In this document: piece after piece, positions 21,443 to 29,593 of the stretch
How positions within the stretch are numbered: the stretch's first letter is position 1
Layout of the letters: every line of letters begins with the position of its first letter
Origin: a virus
Virus record (IMG/VR): IMGVR_UViG_3300028361_000012
Span: 124,001-188,000 of that record
DNA length: 64,000 bases
Strand: one strand, 5' to 3'
Notes under the pieces: model-generated
The model's input: only the letters and a program-made list of their open reading frames with translations
Told to the model about the DNA's origin: nothing
Databases searched by the model: none
Program-made: the position numbers and the translations under genes

Positions 21443-21967
21443 ATGAAAAAGAAGCTAGTAATAGGAATGTTTGGTACATGTGGGAATTCTACATTTAGAA
21501 AGGAGGTGTTAATTCCTGCATATGAAAAAGAAAATATTGAGTTTTTCAATCCTCAAGTTGATGATTGGAAGCCAGAGCTTGCTGATATTGAAGCAGAGCA
21601 TCTTGCTACAGACCAGATAGTACTTTTTCCAGTGTTAGGAGAAACTTATGGTACTGGTAGTTTAGCTGAGACTGGATTCTCAATTGCTCAAGCAATGAAG
21701 TTCAATAGTTCAAGAGACTTTATCTTTTTGATTGAAAAAGAACTTTCTCCAGAGTTAATGGACAATGAAGTTGCTGCAAAGGAATCTATTAGAGCAAGAG
21801 CTCTTGTTTTGGCACATTTCAAACAATTAGACCTTCCAAATGCTTATATGGTTGAAACCATTGAGGAAATGACTGAATTAAGCGTTGCTTTGTATAGAGC
21901 GCAGGAGACGGTTTGGAAATTTAGAGAAAAATACGCATTAAACAAAAATAATGAAAGAAGTTTATAA
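21443..21967 (+). CDS. Nucleoside 2-deoxyribosyltransferase-like protein (174 aa)
   Basis: MFGTCGNSTFRKEVLIPAYE opens a flavodoxin-like fold. ADIEAEHLATDQIVLFPVLG and TYGTGSLAETGFSI match the nucleoside deoxyribosyltransferase-like family, in which an Asp/Glu attacks the glycosidic bond. Such proteins in phages are thought to act in nucleotide salvage or nucleoside signalling. The exact substrate is unknown. It overlaps the MazG-like gene by 17 bases. Confidence 0.75.
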   Translation: MKKKLVIGMFGTCGNSTFRKEVLIPAYEKENIEFFNPQVDDWKPELADIEAEHLATDQIVLFPVLGETYGTGSLAETGFSIAQAMKFNSSRDFIFLIEKELSPELMDNEVAAKESIRARALVLAHFKQLDLPNAYMVETIEEMTELSVALYRAQETVWKFREKYALNKNNERSL

Positions 21968-22472
21968 AGATATTCAAAGAATTAACGCTCTTGACCCAGC
22001 AACTTCAGAACTTAGGTTGTGTAAGTTTTTTGAAGAGGCAGGAGAGTTTTCTCGTGCTGTCAATATGAAGCTTGGAAGAAAAGCGACAAATCTAACTCCA
22101 GATGAGATTCTTGAGGAAATCAAAGAAGAGGCTGCAGACACAATTCAGTGCTTGCTTTCTTTTGCTGACACTTACGAGCTTGACTACGACCATTTCAAAG
22201 ATGAATTTAGAGATGGTTCTCACAAGCCAGATGGCACTCGCCCAGAGAACTTATTAATCAAGGTTAATAAATATGTTGGAGGTATTTGTTATAGGTTCGA
22301 AAAGAATCATCCAGAGTTGATTTACCAATTCAACACATGCATTTCAAAAGTGTTGAGCCTGGCAAGTTATTATGGTATTAAAGAATCGGAAGTGGTTGAT
22401 AAGATTGCTGTAAAGAATGTTAAGTGGGAGAAAGTTGTTAACAAAAGAATTGAAGATGGAAAAGCAGGTTAA
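21951..22472 (+). CDS. MazG-like nucleotide pyrophosphohydrolase (173 aa)
   Basis: All-alpha NTP pyrophosphatase pattern: RLCKFFEEAGEFSRAVNMK in the first helix pair, then EEIKEEAADTIQCLLSFAD, giving the EExxE...EEAAD metal-binding arrangement. The second half (KVNKYVGGIC) looks like a partial repeat. MazG-type enzymes hydrolyse non-canonical NTPs or alarmone precursors in phage-infected cells. A second, unrelated-looking MazG-like protein is at 60267. Confidence 0.75.
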   Translation: MKEVYKDIQRINALDPATSELRLCKFFEEAGEFSRAVNMKLGRKATNLTPDEILEEIKEEAADTIQCLLSFADTYELDYDHFKDEFRDGSHKPDGTRPENLLIKVNKYVGGICYRFEKNHPELIYQFNTCISKVLSLASYYGIKESEVVDKIAVKNVKWEKVVNKRIEDGKAG

Positions 22473-22917
22473 GCAATATATAATCGTAAGAACAGACCTT
22501 CCAATGAATGCAGGAAAGGTTGCGGCACAAGCTGCTCATGCATGCTTAAAAGTGTTTTTTGATAAAATGACTTTTAGAGAAAAAACAGGAACTTGTCCTG
22601 GTGCTCCAGGTAATAGTGATGAAGAAGGTATTGCTGGAACTTTTTCTTTTGAAGGTACGCATGAAGAAAGGCAATGGATGAAGGGTAAGTTTACAAAGAT
22701 TGCCAAGAAAGTAAAAAATGAAGGTCAACTTCTAAAAGTATATAACCAAGCTAAAGAGGCTGGTCTTAATGTTTCTTTGATAAAGGACGCTGGTCTTTAT
22801 GGGTTAGAGGGAGAGAATTTTACCTGCATTGCAGTTGGTCCTAATTACGTTGAAGATTGTGAGCCAGTTGTTGGCAAGCTTAGATTATTGACAGATTTAA
22901 AGAAGTATGAAGAATAA
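22456..22917 (+). CDS. pth2: Peptidyl-tRNA hydrolase 2 (Pth2/PTRHD family)
   Basis: Releases tRNA from stalled peptidyl-tRNA. ATG 22456 gives MEKQVKQYIIVRTDLPMNAG, and KVAAQAAHACLKVF follows, the conserved Lys/Ala/His face of Pth2. The C-terminal half has AKEAGLNVSLIKDAG (family VxDAGxT-like region) and CIAVGPNYVEDCEPVVGKL. Pth2 is the archaeal/eukaryotic type, distinct from bacterial Pth, so this is a non-host form that recycles tRNA. An insert around residues 45-80 makes it longer than the usual 115 aa. Confidence 0.88.
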   Translation: MEKQVKQYIIVRTDLPMNAGKVAAQAAHACLKVFFDKMTFREKTGTCPGAPGNSDEEGIAGTFSFEGTHEERQWMKGKFTKIAKKVKNEGQLLKVYNQAKEAGLNVSLIKDAGLYGLEGENFTCIAVGPNYVEDCEPVVGKLRLLTDLKKYEE

Positions 22918-23251
22918 GTGGACATTAAATATAAGAGATAGCTATACTGTTGGAGGCCAAGAGTTGGTTAGAACTAATATGATGGCCATACCTCCTACTA
23001 ACGGAGATAGGACTGATATTGTTGATGAGAATGGTTATTATCATTATGGTATGACTAAGGCTGAATTCAATAAGAAGTTTGTAAAAAAGCTGACTCCAGA
23101 AGAGTATATGGAACAGACACTTCCTGGTCTTGAAGGAGCTGAAAGAGAAAAAGTTCTTAGAGGAATTGATTGGACACCCACAAACACATTAAACACGATA
23201 GCTGTAATCATTGAGATTAAGCAAGGTGAAATAACTTTAAAACATAAGTAA
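22907..23251 (+). CDS. Hypothetical protein (114 aa)
   Basis: Overlaps pth2 by 11 bases and the next gene by 1. Contains GMTKAEFNKKFVKKLTPEEY and a beta-rich C-terminus. Unknown. Confidence 0.5.
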   Translation: MKNKWTLNIRDSYTVGGQELVRTNMMAIPPTNGDRTDIVDENGYYHYGMTKAEFNKKFVKKLTPEEYMEQTLPGLEGAEREKVLRGIDWTPTNTLNTIAVIIEIKQGEITLKHK

Positions 23252-23667
23252 TGGTATTAACAGAAAAAATAGAATCTGGAGAAGTTATCTTCACTGGAAA
23301 AAAGAAATATAAGAGATTGGTTTTGAAAAACGGAGTTGAGTGGAGAAGGTTTAAAACAAATCACCAAGTAACAAAGGAGCAGCATGATATTCTTGAAGAA
23401 ATGTATGCGACTGCTTTCCCTTCTTCAAAACCTCATCTTGTTGCTGCTGGAGTTAAGAAATTGGATATAAGAGACGACAGCGACAGAAAATTCTTAGAAA
23501 GAAACATGGTTAGGCTATCTGATGGTGGCAAATCTAAACTTGCAGCGGTTAAGTTTGTAAAGGAAAATACTGGCATGGGATTTAAGGAATCTAAAGAGTA
23601 CTTTGAGAATTTCATGGAGAGAAAGAGAATATTCAATAGTTTTTCAGGTTCTACAAGAACATTTTAA
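23251..23667 (+). CDS. Hypothetical protein with an L7/L12-like C-terminal segment (138 aa)
   Basis: The segment GGKSKLAAVKFVKENTGMGF (about residues 91-110), followed by KESKEYFENF, resembles the helix of the ribosomal bL12 C-terminal domain that contacts translation GTPases. This is a short similarity and may be fortuitous. The N-terminal half is basic and unknown. Confidence 0.45.
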   Translation: MVLTEKIESGEVIFTGKKKYKRLVLKNGVEWRRFKTNHQVTKEQHDILEEMYATAFPSSKPHLVAAGVKKLDIRDDSDRKFLERNMVRLSDGGKSKLAAVKFVKENTGMGFKESKEYFENFMERKRIFNSFSGSTRTF

Positions 23668-23683
23668 TCAAAATATCGTATAA
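23659..23683 (+). promoter_or_regulatory. Phage promoter ACATTT-N12-CGTATAA (GluRS)
   Basis: ACATTT 23659-23664 overlaps the previous stop codon; CGTATAA 23677-23683 is 7 bases from the gltX ATG. Confidence 0.7.
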
Positions 23684-23689
23684 TAAATT

Positions 23690-25231
23690 ATGGATAAGAA
23701 AATAAGAGTAAGATTTGCACCAAGTCCCACGGGACCTTTGCATATAGGTGGCGTGAGAACTGCTTTATTTAATTACCTCTTTGCCAAGAAGCATGGGGGC
23801 GATTTTATTTTAAGGATTGAAGATACCGACTCAAGCAGAGAGGTTGATGGAGCAATTGATTATGTAACAGACTCTCTTAAGTGGCTTGGAATAAGTCCAG
23901 ACGAAGGTTACGGCATAGGTGGTGACCATGGGCCATACATCCAATCTGAAAGAAAAGATATTTACAAAGAGCATGTTGAAATGCTTGTTGAGTCTGGAAA
24001 TGCTTATTATGCATTTGATACAAAAGAAGACTTGACAAAGATGCGAGATGACTTTGAGGCTGCTGGAGTTAAAGGTGGTTACACTGGCGTTGTTAGAGAA
24101 AGAATGAAAAACTCACTAACAATGTCTGCCAGTGATGCTAAAGCTAAGATTGATGCTGGAGAAGCGTATACAATTAGGTTTAAAATGCCAAGAGCTGAAG
24201 ATATTAAGTTTCATGATGAAGTTAGAGGATGGGTTAAGTTCAATACGAAAGACCTTGATGACAAAGTTATCTGGAAATCTTCTGACGGACTCCCTACTTA
24301 TCATCTTGCAAATATTGTTGATGATAAGTTAATGGAAATTAGTCATGTTATTCGTGGTGAAGAGTGGTTATCTGCTACGCCACTTCATGTTCTTATTTAT
24401 AGAGCTTTTGGATGGGATGCTCCTATTTTTGCTCACTTACCACTTCTTCTTGGAGATGATGGAAAGAAATTAAGCAAGAGACATGGAGATAAGTATGGCT
24501 ACCCTATTTTCCCGTTGACTTGGGACTATATCACTCATGAGGACAAAAAAGCTCATGTAACTGGGTTTAAGCATGAAGGTTACGAGCCAGATGCTCTTTT
24601 AAACTTCTTAGTTCTTCTTGGCTGGAATCCTAAGAACAATGTAGAAATAATGTCAATCAAAGAAATGATTGATTTATTTAGTCTTGAAAGTGTTAATAAG
24701 GCTGGTGCAATGTTCGATAAGAAGAAATTGATGAACTTCAATTCTCATTACTTAAGGTCGAGGGATGCTGACTCTATTCTGTCGGAAATGACTGATATGC
24801 CAGAAGACTTCCTTTTGTCTATGGACCATGACAAACTTGATTTAATTGCAAGTATGGCTGTTGAGCGTGTTGAATTTTCTCACGAACTAAAAGATAGCTT
24901 GAGCTACATTTATAATACTCCTACTCTTGAAGGTGAAATCAAGATGAAGAACGTTGAAGAGTTTATAAAGGTTATGAATGTATTTGCAGCTGATGACTTC
25001 ATGAGTAATTTCGAGGAATACGACTGGATACCCAAGAACATTAGGTATGAACTTGAGCACATCTCTGGTAATATGAACATTGGTGTTGGTAAAATAATGC
25101 CAATGCTTAGAGTGGCTATTTGTGGAGGTGCCTCTGGCCCACAACTGCCAGATGTAATGTATGTAATTGGTTCTAAAGAAACTAAAGCAAGAATTGAAGC
25201 TCTACTTAATAAAATTAAGGAATTAGCGTAG
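23690..25231 (+). CDS. gltX: Glutamyl-tRNA synthetase
   Basis: Class I synthetase of 513 aa. The N-terminus RVRFAPSPTGPLHIGGVRTA is the GluRS signature (GlnRS has a different one), and KLSKR is at about 260-264. A helical anticodon domain follows to the C-terminus. Without host data it is open whether it is discriminating or also charges tRNA-Gln. The four Gln-anticodon tRNAs and YqeY in this window make that worth asking. The ATG is 6 bases after the promoter box, so the mRNA may be nearly leaderless. Confidence 0.95.
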   Translation: MDKKIRVRFAPSPTGPLHIGGVRTALFNYLFAKKHGGDFILRIEDTDSSREVDGAIDYVTDSLKWLGISPDEGYGIGGDHGPYIQSERKDIYKEHVEMLVESGNAYYAFDTKEDLTKMRDDFEAAGVKGGYTGVVRERMKNSLTMSASDAKAKIDAGEAYTIRFKMPRAEDIKFHDEVRGWVKFNTKDLDDKVIWKSSDGLPTYHLANIVDDKLMEISHVIRGEEWLSATPLHVLIYRAFGWDAPIFAHLPLLLGDDGKKLSKRHGDKYGYPIFPLTWDYITHEDKKAHVTGFKHEGYEPDALLNFLVLLGWNPKNNVEIMSIKEMIDLFSLESVNKAGAMFDKKKLMNFNSHYLRSRDADSILSEMTDMPEDFLLSMDHDKLDLIASMAVERVEFSHELKDSLSYIYNTPTLEGEIKMKNVEEFIKVMNVFAADDFMSNFEEYDWIPKNIRYELEHISGNMNIGVGKIMPMLRVAICGGASGPQLPDVMYVIGSKETKARIEALLNKIKELA

Positions 25232-25241
25232 ATTTAATAGA

Positions 25242-25267
25242 ACATTTATAGACCCGTTTTCGTATAA
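25242..25267 (+). promoter_or_regulatory. Phage promoter embedded in a terminator hairpin
   Basis: ACATTT 25242-25247 and CGTATAA 25261-25267 (spacing 13). The second box forms the end of the 5' arm and the loop of the terminator at 25252-25287. Confidence 0.6.
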
Positions 25268-25287
25268 CTAATGAAAACGGGTTTTTT
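25252..25287 (+). terminator. Terminator of gltX containing the next promoter
   Basis: ACCCGTTTTC (25252-25261) and GAAAACGGGT (25273-25282) form a 10-bp stem followed by TTTTTT, directly before the ATG at 25288. Confidence 0.8.
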
Positions 25288-26766
25288 ATGAACATATTAT
25301 ACACTATATTGGGATTGTTATTGTTGCTGGTGGTTTACGACACCTTTAATAGAAAACATACAATCAAAAGCAATTTCCCATTGATTGGGAGGTTAAGGTA
25401 TTTCCTTGAGAAGATTGGACCAGAACTTCGACAGTACTGGGTTGCTAACAATAGAGAGGAGGGACCTTTTAATAGGGTTTGGAGAAACTATATTTATGCA
25501 AGCGCAAAGAAGCAGAACAATCTGACTGGATTTGGTTCCGACATGGACTTCGATAAAAGTGGAAACTTCTTTATTAAAACAAATGCGTTTCCAACGAACA
25601 TTAACAACACAATTAACGCAATTGCTCCAGACGTACTTCCTTGTGCTAAGACAATTGGGATGAGAAGAGAAAAGCCATACAGACCTAATTCGGTAATTAA
25701 TATCTCAGCGATGAGTTATGGTTCTCTTGGCAAAAGAGCAACTGAAGCAAATAACAGAGGGGCATATAAATCAAATTCTTATCACAATACTGGCGAAGGT
25801 GGATATTCTAAATATCACAAAGGAGGTGCAGATGTTGTATTTCACTTTGGAACTGGGTATTTTGGATGCGGCACTACAGATAGGGATGGGAACAGACAAT
25901 TTAGCATGGATAAATTACTGCACCTTATAGACACGGGCAAGAACATCAAAATGATTGAGATTAAATTATCTCAAGGTGCGAAGCCAGGAAAAGGTGGAAT
26001 GTTGCCAGGGAAGAAGGTAACAAAAGAAATAGCAGACATAAGAGGTATTGAAAAGGGGAAAGATGTTAATTCCCCCGCATACCACAGTGCGTTTTCAAAT
26101 GTTGATGAGCTGATTGCTTTAATTGAAGACATTGCGAGGCTAACAGGGCTGCCAGTTGGAATCAAGTCCGCTGTCGGTAAATTAGAATTTTGGCATGAGC
26201 TTGCTCAGAAAATGACAAGAGGTGTCGGTCCAGATTTTATAACAATTGATGGCGGAGAGGGTGGAACTGGAGCTGCTCCTGCAGCGTTTGCAGATAACAT
26301 GAGTCTTCCTTTGGATGATGCATTCACATCTGTCTATAAGATATTTCAACTCAGAGGAGCAATGGATAATATGGTTTGGATTGCCAGCGGAAAATTGGGG
26401 CATCCAACAAGAGCTGCTAAAGCATTTGCAATGGGAGCTGATGTTATCAACATTGCGAGAGAAGTAATGATTTCGGCAGGATGCATTCAAGCGCAAATAT
26501 GTCATACTGGAAATTGTCCAGCTGGGATTGCAACTCATAAGTGGTGGTTGGAAAAAGGGGTTAATGTTAGCGAGAAGGGTGATAGAGTTGGAAATTTTAT
26601 TAATACCTTAAAGAAAGATATAATTCAAGTAACACATGCTGCTGGATATAAACATCCTTGTGAATTTACAACAAATGATGTGGTTTTGAATATAGGTGAC
26701 ATGAGAAAAACGCTTGGCGAAGTTTATGATTACACTAAAACGCCAGTTGAAAACGAATTTAATTAA
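25288..26766 (+). CDS. FMN-binding glutamate-synthase-like protein with N-terminal membrane helix (492 aa)
   Basis: Homologous to the FMN/synthase domain of glutamate synthase (YerD-type stand-alone proteins). Residues 3-19 (ILYTILGLLLLLVVYD) form a membrane anchor. The barrel shows ISAMSYGSLGKRA, NTGEGGYSKYH, IEIKLSQGAKPGKGGMLPG, ITIDGGEGGTGAAP and GADVINIAREVM, followed by CIQAQICHTGNCPAGIATH, the cysteine cluster for an iron-sulfur centre. All these are the family's FMN and catalytic elements, so it looks functional. It is a full-length metabolic gene, unusual in a phage. Its role could be nitrogen or redox metabolism at the membrane. Confidence 0.9.
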   Translation: MNILYTILGLLLLLVVYDTFNRKHTIKSNFPLIGRLRYFLEKIGPELRQYWVANNREEGPFNRVWRNYIYASAKKQNNLTGFGSDMDFDKSGNFFIKTNAFPTNINNTINAIAPDVLPCAKTIGMRREKPYRPNSVINISAMSYGSLGKRATEANNRGAYKSNSYHNTGEGGYSKYHKGGADVVFHFGTGYFGCGTTDRDGNRQFSMDKLLHLIDTGKNIKMIEIKLSQGAKPGKGGMLPGKKVTKEIADIRGIEKGKDVNSPAYHSAFSNVDELIALIEDIARLTGLPVGIKSAVGKLEFWHELAQKMTRGVGPDFITIDGGEGGTGAAPAAFADNMSLPLDDAFTSVYKIFQLRGAMDNMVWIASGKLGHPTRAAKAFAMGADVINIAREVMISAGCIQAQICHTGNCPAGIATHKWWLEKGVNVSEKGDRVGNFINTLKKDIIQVTHAAGYKHPCEFTTNDVVLNIGDMRKTLGEVYDYTKTPVENEFN

Positions 26767-26768
26767 TT

Positions 26769-27281
26769 ATGAATAAAGACAATTTAGAAATAGAAAGGAA
26801 GTTCTTGTTAAAGAATGTTCCAAATTTTAATAGGAAAGAAATTGAGAAGCATCTCATACATCAAATCTATGTTGATGTCAAAGGTGTAATTACCAGGTTT
26901 CGTATGTCTGAGAAATTCAATACAAAAGGTTCGGAGCCAGAAGTTGAAAGACACTACATTCAATGTGTAAAGAAAGTTTTATCTCCAGGAGTGTTTGAAG
27001 AAATTGAGAAAGAAATTACTCAAGAGAAATTCAGAGACATGTGCCACGAAGACCATACTTACATCATCAAAACAAGATACGTTTATGAGCATGGTGGTTT
27101 GAAGTGGGAGGTTGATGAGTACCATGATGTTAAATTGGTAACTCTGGAAGTTGAGTTGGATGATATTAATCAAGACATAACAATTCCAGAAATTATAGAA
27201 AAAGAAGTTATTGTTGAAGTTACTGGTCAAAGAGTTTTTAGCAATCAGAACCTATCAGTAAAACAGGAGGTTTCAATATGA
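26769..27281 (+). CDS. CYTH-domain protein (triphosphate tunnel metalloenzyme family, 170 aa)
   Basis: The N-terminal signature ExExK is present (LEIERKFLL, residues 6-14). Alternating charged strands follow (ITRFRMSEKF, IIKTRYVYEHGG, WEVDEYHD, VTLEVELDD), the inward-facing residues of the tunnel. Relatives hydrolyse tripolyphosphate, thiamine triphosphate or 5'-triphosphates of RNA, or cyclise ATP. With RNA-repair genes downstream, RNA 5'-triphosphatase or polyphosphatase activity is plausible but unproven. ATGA overlap with the next gene. Confidence 0.85.
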   Translation: MNKDNLEIERKFLLKNVPNFNRKEIEKHLIHQIYVDVKGVITRFRMSEKFNTKGSEPEVERHYIQCVKKVLSPGVFEEIEKEITQEKFRDMCHEDHTYIIKTRYVYEHGGLKWEVDEYHDVKLVTLEVELDDINQDITIPEIIEKEVIVEVTGQRVFSNQNLSVKQEVSI

Positions 27282-27685
27282 GCAATTTAAAAACATATCT
27301 ATTATTATTTCAAGGTGGAGATAATAAAAAGTTGACGAATAGCTATGTTGCTGTTAAACAAGCTCACATCTCTAATGAGATTGCTGAAAAAGCAGAAAGA
27401 GTAAATGAGTATGGCGTTTTGTTTACAACCAATATGGATTGGGTAAGTGTAAATGAAAAACTAAACATGAGAGATGGAGAGCATTATCTTCTAATAGAGC
27501 TTAAAGATAGAGATTCTATATCTGGAGTTTTTCCAGACACAAACATAGAAGAAATTAAGTCTCTAAATTTAGAAAACTTCAAGGACAGCGCTGAATGGTT
27601 GAAAAAGGAATTAAACAAAGCAGTTGCTGAAGAGAATTATGAAAGAGCTGAAAAATTAAAAAAAGAACTTGATAAAAAGAATTGA
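27278..27685 (+). CDS. Hypothetical protein with C-terminal UVR-like motif (135 aa)
   Basis: The N-terminal alpha/beta domain (LKTYLLLFQGGDNKKLTN) is not recognised. The C-terminus LKKELNKAVAEENYERAEKL is a UVR-type helical hairpin, like the one at the end of the protein at 16896. Translationally coupled to the CYTH gene. Confidence 0.6.
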   Translation: MSNLKTYLLLFQGGDNKKLTNSYVAVKQAHISNEIAEKAERVNEYGVLFTTNMDWVSVNEKLNMRDGEHYLLIELKDRDSISGVFPDTNIEEIKSLNLENFKDSAEWLKKELNKAVAEENYERAEKLKKELDKKN

Positions 27686-27697
27686 AGCACATTTGTG

Positions 27698-27728
27698 TTT
27701 GTCACATAAAATATTTTCACTACATTTG
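27698..27728 (+). promoter_or_regulatory. Bacteroidetes-type promoter TTTG-N19-TACATTTG
   Basis: TTTG 27698-27701 and TACATTTG 27721-27728 match the Bacteroidetes -33/-7 consensus with normal spacing. A terminator follows 27 bases later, before the gene at 27798, so readthrough control is likely. Confidence 0.65.
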
Positions 27729-27754
27729 CTCCAGAAGAGTAAATTAATAACCAC

Positions 27755-27785
27755 AAAGAGCCTTCTAATATGGGCTCTTTTTATT
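27755..27785 (+). terminator. Intrinsic terminator between a promoter and its gene
   Basis: AAAGAGCC (27755-27762) and GGCTCTTT (27773-27780), then T-rich sequence. It may end the upstream unit or attenuate the downstream RNA-repair unit. Confidence 0.75.
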
Positions 27786-27797
27786 TGTAGATAAAAT

Positions 27798-28346
27798 ATG
27801 TATAAAGAACAATGTATCGTAGTAAACCTAATTGGAGGCCCAGGAGTTGGGAAGTCAATTTTAACATCAGAAGTGTTTGTAGAATTAAAGAGAAAGTTTA
27901 TATCAGCTGAAATTTCTCCAGAGTATATCAAAAAGAAACTTAGAGAAGGCTCGATGAAAGCGGTCCAGAGTCAAATTTATATATTTGGAAAACAACAGTA
28001 TCAACTTTTTACAATGAAAGATGAGGTTGATGTAATTGTTACAGATTCTCCATTTGTGCTTTCAAGTATATATGACACTTCTGGTTGTGACGAATTAAGA
28101 ACTATTATTATGAAGGAATTCAATAAATATGATAACATGACGTACTTCATTGAAAGAGATACGACTGTTGCTTACGAGCAAGAGGGAAGGTATCAAGATA
28201 TTGATGGAGCAAAAGAGGTTGATAATAATGTAAAAGATTTCTTGAAATCTAACAATATTGATTTTACATCTGTAAATGGAATTGGTAAAGAAAGTTTAGA
28301 TTTTATTATTAATGATGTAATTAAAAAATTAGATGGAAAAGAGTAG
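27798..28346 (+). CDS. P-loop NTPase/kinase of the AAA_28 (NadR/Ttd14-like) type (182 aa)
   Basis: Walker A is GGPGVGKS (residues 13-20). VDVIVTDSPFVLSS carries the DxP motif that replaces Walker B in this kinase-like group, and a helical lid follows (AYEQEGRYQDIDGAKEVD). Related domains phosphorylate nucleosides, nicotinamide riboside or small nucleotides. First gene of the RNA-repair unit and overlaps kptA by 14 bases. The substrate is not deducible; an NAD-related kinase would fit its neighbours. Confidence 0.75.
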   Translation: MYKEQCIVVNLIGGPGVGKSILTSEVFVELKRKFISAEISPEYIKKKLREGSMKAVQSQIYIFGKQQYQLFTMKDEVDVIVTDSPFVLSSIYDTSGCDELRTIIMKEFNKYDNMTYFIERDTTVAYEQEGRYQDIDGAKEVDNNVKDFLKSNNIDFTSVNGIGKESLDFIINDVIKKLDGKE

Positions 28347-28875
28347 AGAAAAAAAAATAAGCAAAGCATTGTCATATTGGTTGAGACACAAACCAGAAGA
28401 CATTGGAATTAAGCTTAACTCAAGTGGTTGGACAGATGTTAGAGAGTTAATTGAAAAGGCGAGTAGCAATTTATTGTTCGACTTTAATGAGCTTAAATAC
28501 GTGGTTCAAAATAATGAGAAACAAAGATTTTCTTTGAGTGGAGATTTTTGTAGCATAAGAGCAAACCAAGGTCACTCAGTTAAAGTTGACTTGGAGCTTT
28601 CAGAAATTATGCCTCCAGTAACACTTTATCATGGAGCTCCAGTGGGAGTTATTGATGCAATAATGAAAGAGGGGTTGAAGAAAATGAATAGGCATCACGT
28701 TCACTTGAGTATTGATAAAGAAACTGCTGCAAAAGTAGGTTCAAGAAGGGGTGAGTTTGAAATTCTTGAAGTTGAAGCCATGAGATTTAGAGCTGATGGT
28801 CATAAAATTTACATTTCTGAAAATGGTGTTTATCTGACTGATGAAGTTCCACCAGAATATATAAAAAGAAATTAA
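28333..28875 (+). CDS. kptA: RNA 2'-phosphotransferase (KptA/Tpt1)
   Basis: Removes an internal RNA 2'-phosphate by transferring it to NAD+, giving ADP-ribose 1'',2''-cyclic phosphate. The N-terminal winged helix reads SKALSYWLRHKPEDIGIKL and GWTDVRELIEKA. The NAD-binding ART fold has LYHGAPVGVIDAIMKEGL, MNRHHVHLSIDKETAAKVG and NGVYLTDEVPPEYI. The catalytic Arg/His set appears intact and the length (180 aa) is normal. It matches the neighbouring Hen1, Pnkp and exonuclease genes as part of RNA repair. Confidence 0.93.
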   Translation: MEKSREKKISKALSYWLRHKPEDIGIKLNSSGWTDVRELIEKASSNLLFDFNELKYVVQNNEKQRFSLSGDFCSIRANQGHSVKVDLELSEIMPPVTLYHGAPVGVIDAIMKEGLKKMNRHHVHLSIDKETAAKVGSRRGEFEILEVEAMRFRADGHKIYISENGVYLTDEVPPEYIKRN

Positions 28876-28876
28876 A

Positions 28877-29590
28877 ATGGGAAGAAGAAAAATGAAAAGA
28901 GATGTAGTTCTGTTGATTGATGTGGAAGCTACCTGTTGGGACCATCCAACTCCAGAGGGGATGAAGAGTGAGATAATTGAGATTGGAATTTCTGCTGTTG
29001 ATTACAAGACAAAAGAAATTAGACTCAAGGATACAATCATAGTTAAACCAGAATATTCAACTGTATCAAAGTTTTGTAACGAATTAACTACGCTTACAGA
29101 TGAGTATCTCGAAGAGCATGGTGTTAGTTTTGAAGAAGCTTGTAATATTCTTAAAGATAAATTTAAGTCCAGCGATAGGATATGGATGAGTTGGGGTGAA
29201 TATGATAGAAAGCAGTTCGAAAGAGATTGTGAAGCAAAGGGTGTAAAGTATCCATTTGGTAGAACTCACATAAACATGAAGCCTTTGTTTAGTATTGCCT
29301 ATGGAATAGGTACAGACCTTGGTGTTGGACAAGCTTTAGACCATCTTGGGTTAGAATTTGAAGGGACACCACACAGAGGAGATGATGATGCCTACAATAT
29401 AGCAAGGATTCTTCAAAAGGTGTTTATACCACTAATGGGTAATGAAAACTATGGAGAAAGAGTCAAAAAAGAACATGAGATTTTACATGAACACCTCATT
29501 GACAAATACGACAAAGAGGAACTTAAGGGTAATGTTGCAAGAATTATAAATAAGACAACTCCACAAAACCCTGATAAATCAAATAGATAA
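28877..29590 (+). CDS. DEDDh 3'-5' exonuclease, ERI-1-like (237 aa)
   Basis: ExoI LLIDVEATCWD carries the first D-x-E. EIIEIGIS and CNELTTLTDEYL are typical of the ERI-1/RNase T group. ExoII is in RIWMSWGEYDRKQF, and ExoIII reads HRGDDDAYNIARIL with the catalytic His and Asp. ERI-1-like enzymes trim RNA 3' ends. Between kptA and hen1, end trimming before repair is plausible. Start is ATG 28877; ATG 28892 is an alternative. Confidence 0.87.
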   Translation: MGRRKMKRDVVLLIDVEATCWDHPTPEGMKSEIIEIGISAVDYKTKEIRLKDTIIVKPEYSTVSKFCNELTTLTDEYLEEHGVSFEEACNILKDKFKSSDRIWMSWGEYDRKQFERDCEAKGVKYPFGRTHINMKPLFSIAYGIGTDLGVGQALDHLGLEFEGTPHRGDDDAYNIARILQKVFIPLMGNENYGERVKKEHEILHEHLIDKYDKEELKGNVARIINKTTPQNPDKSNR

Positions 29591-29593
29591 ATT

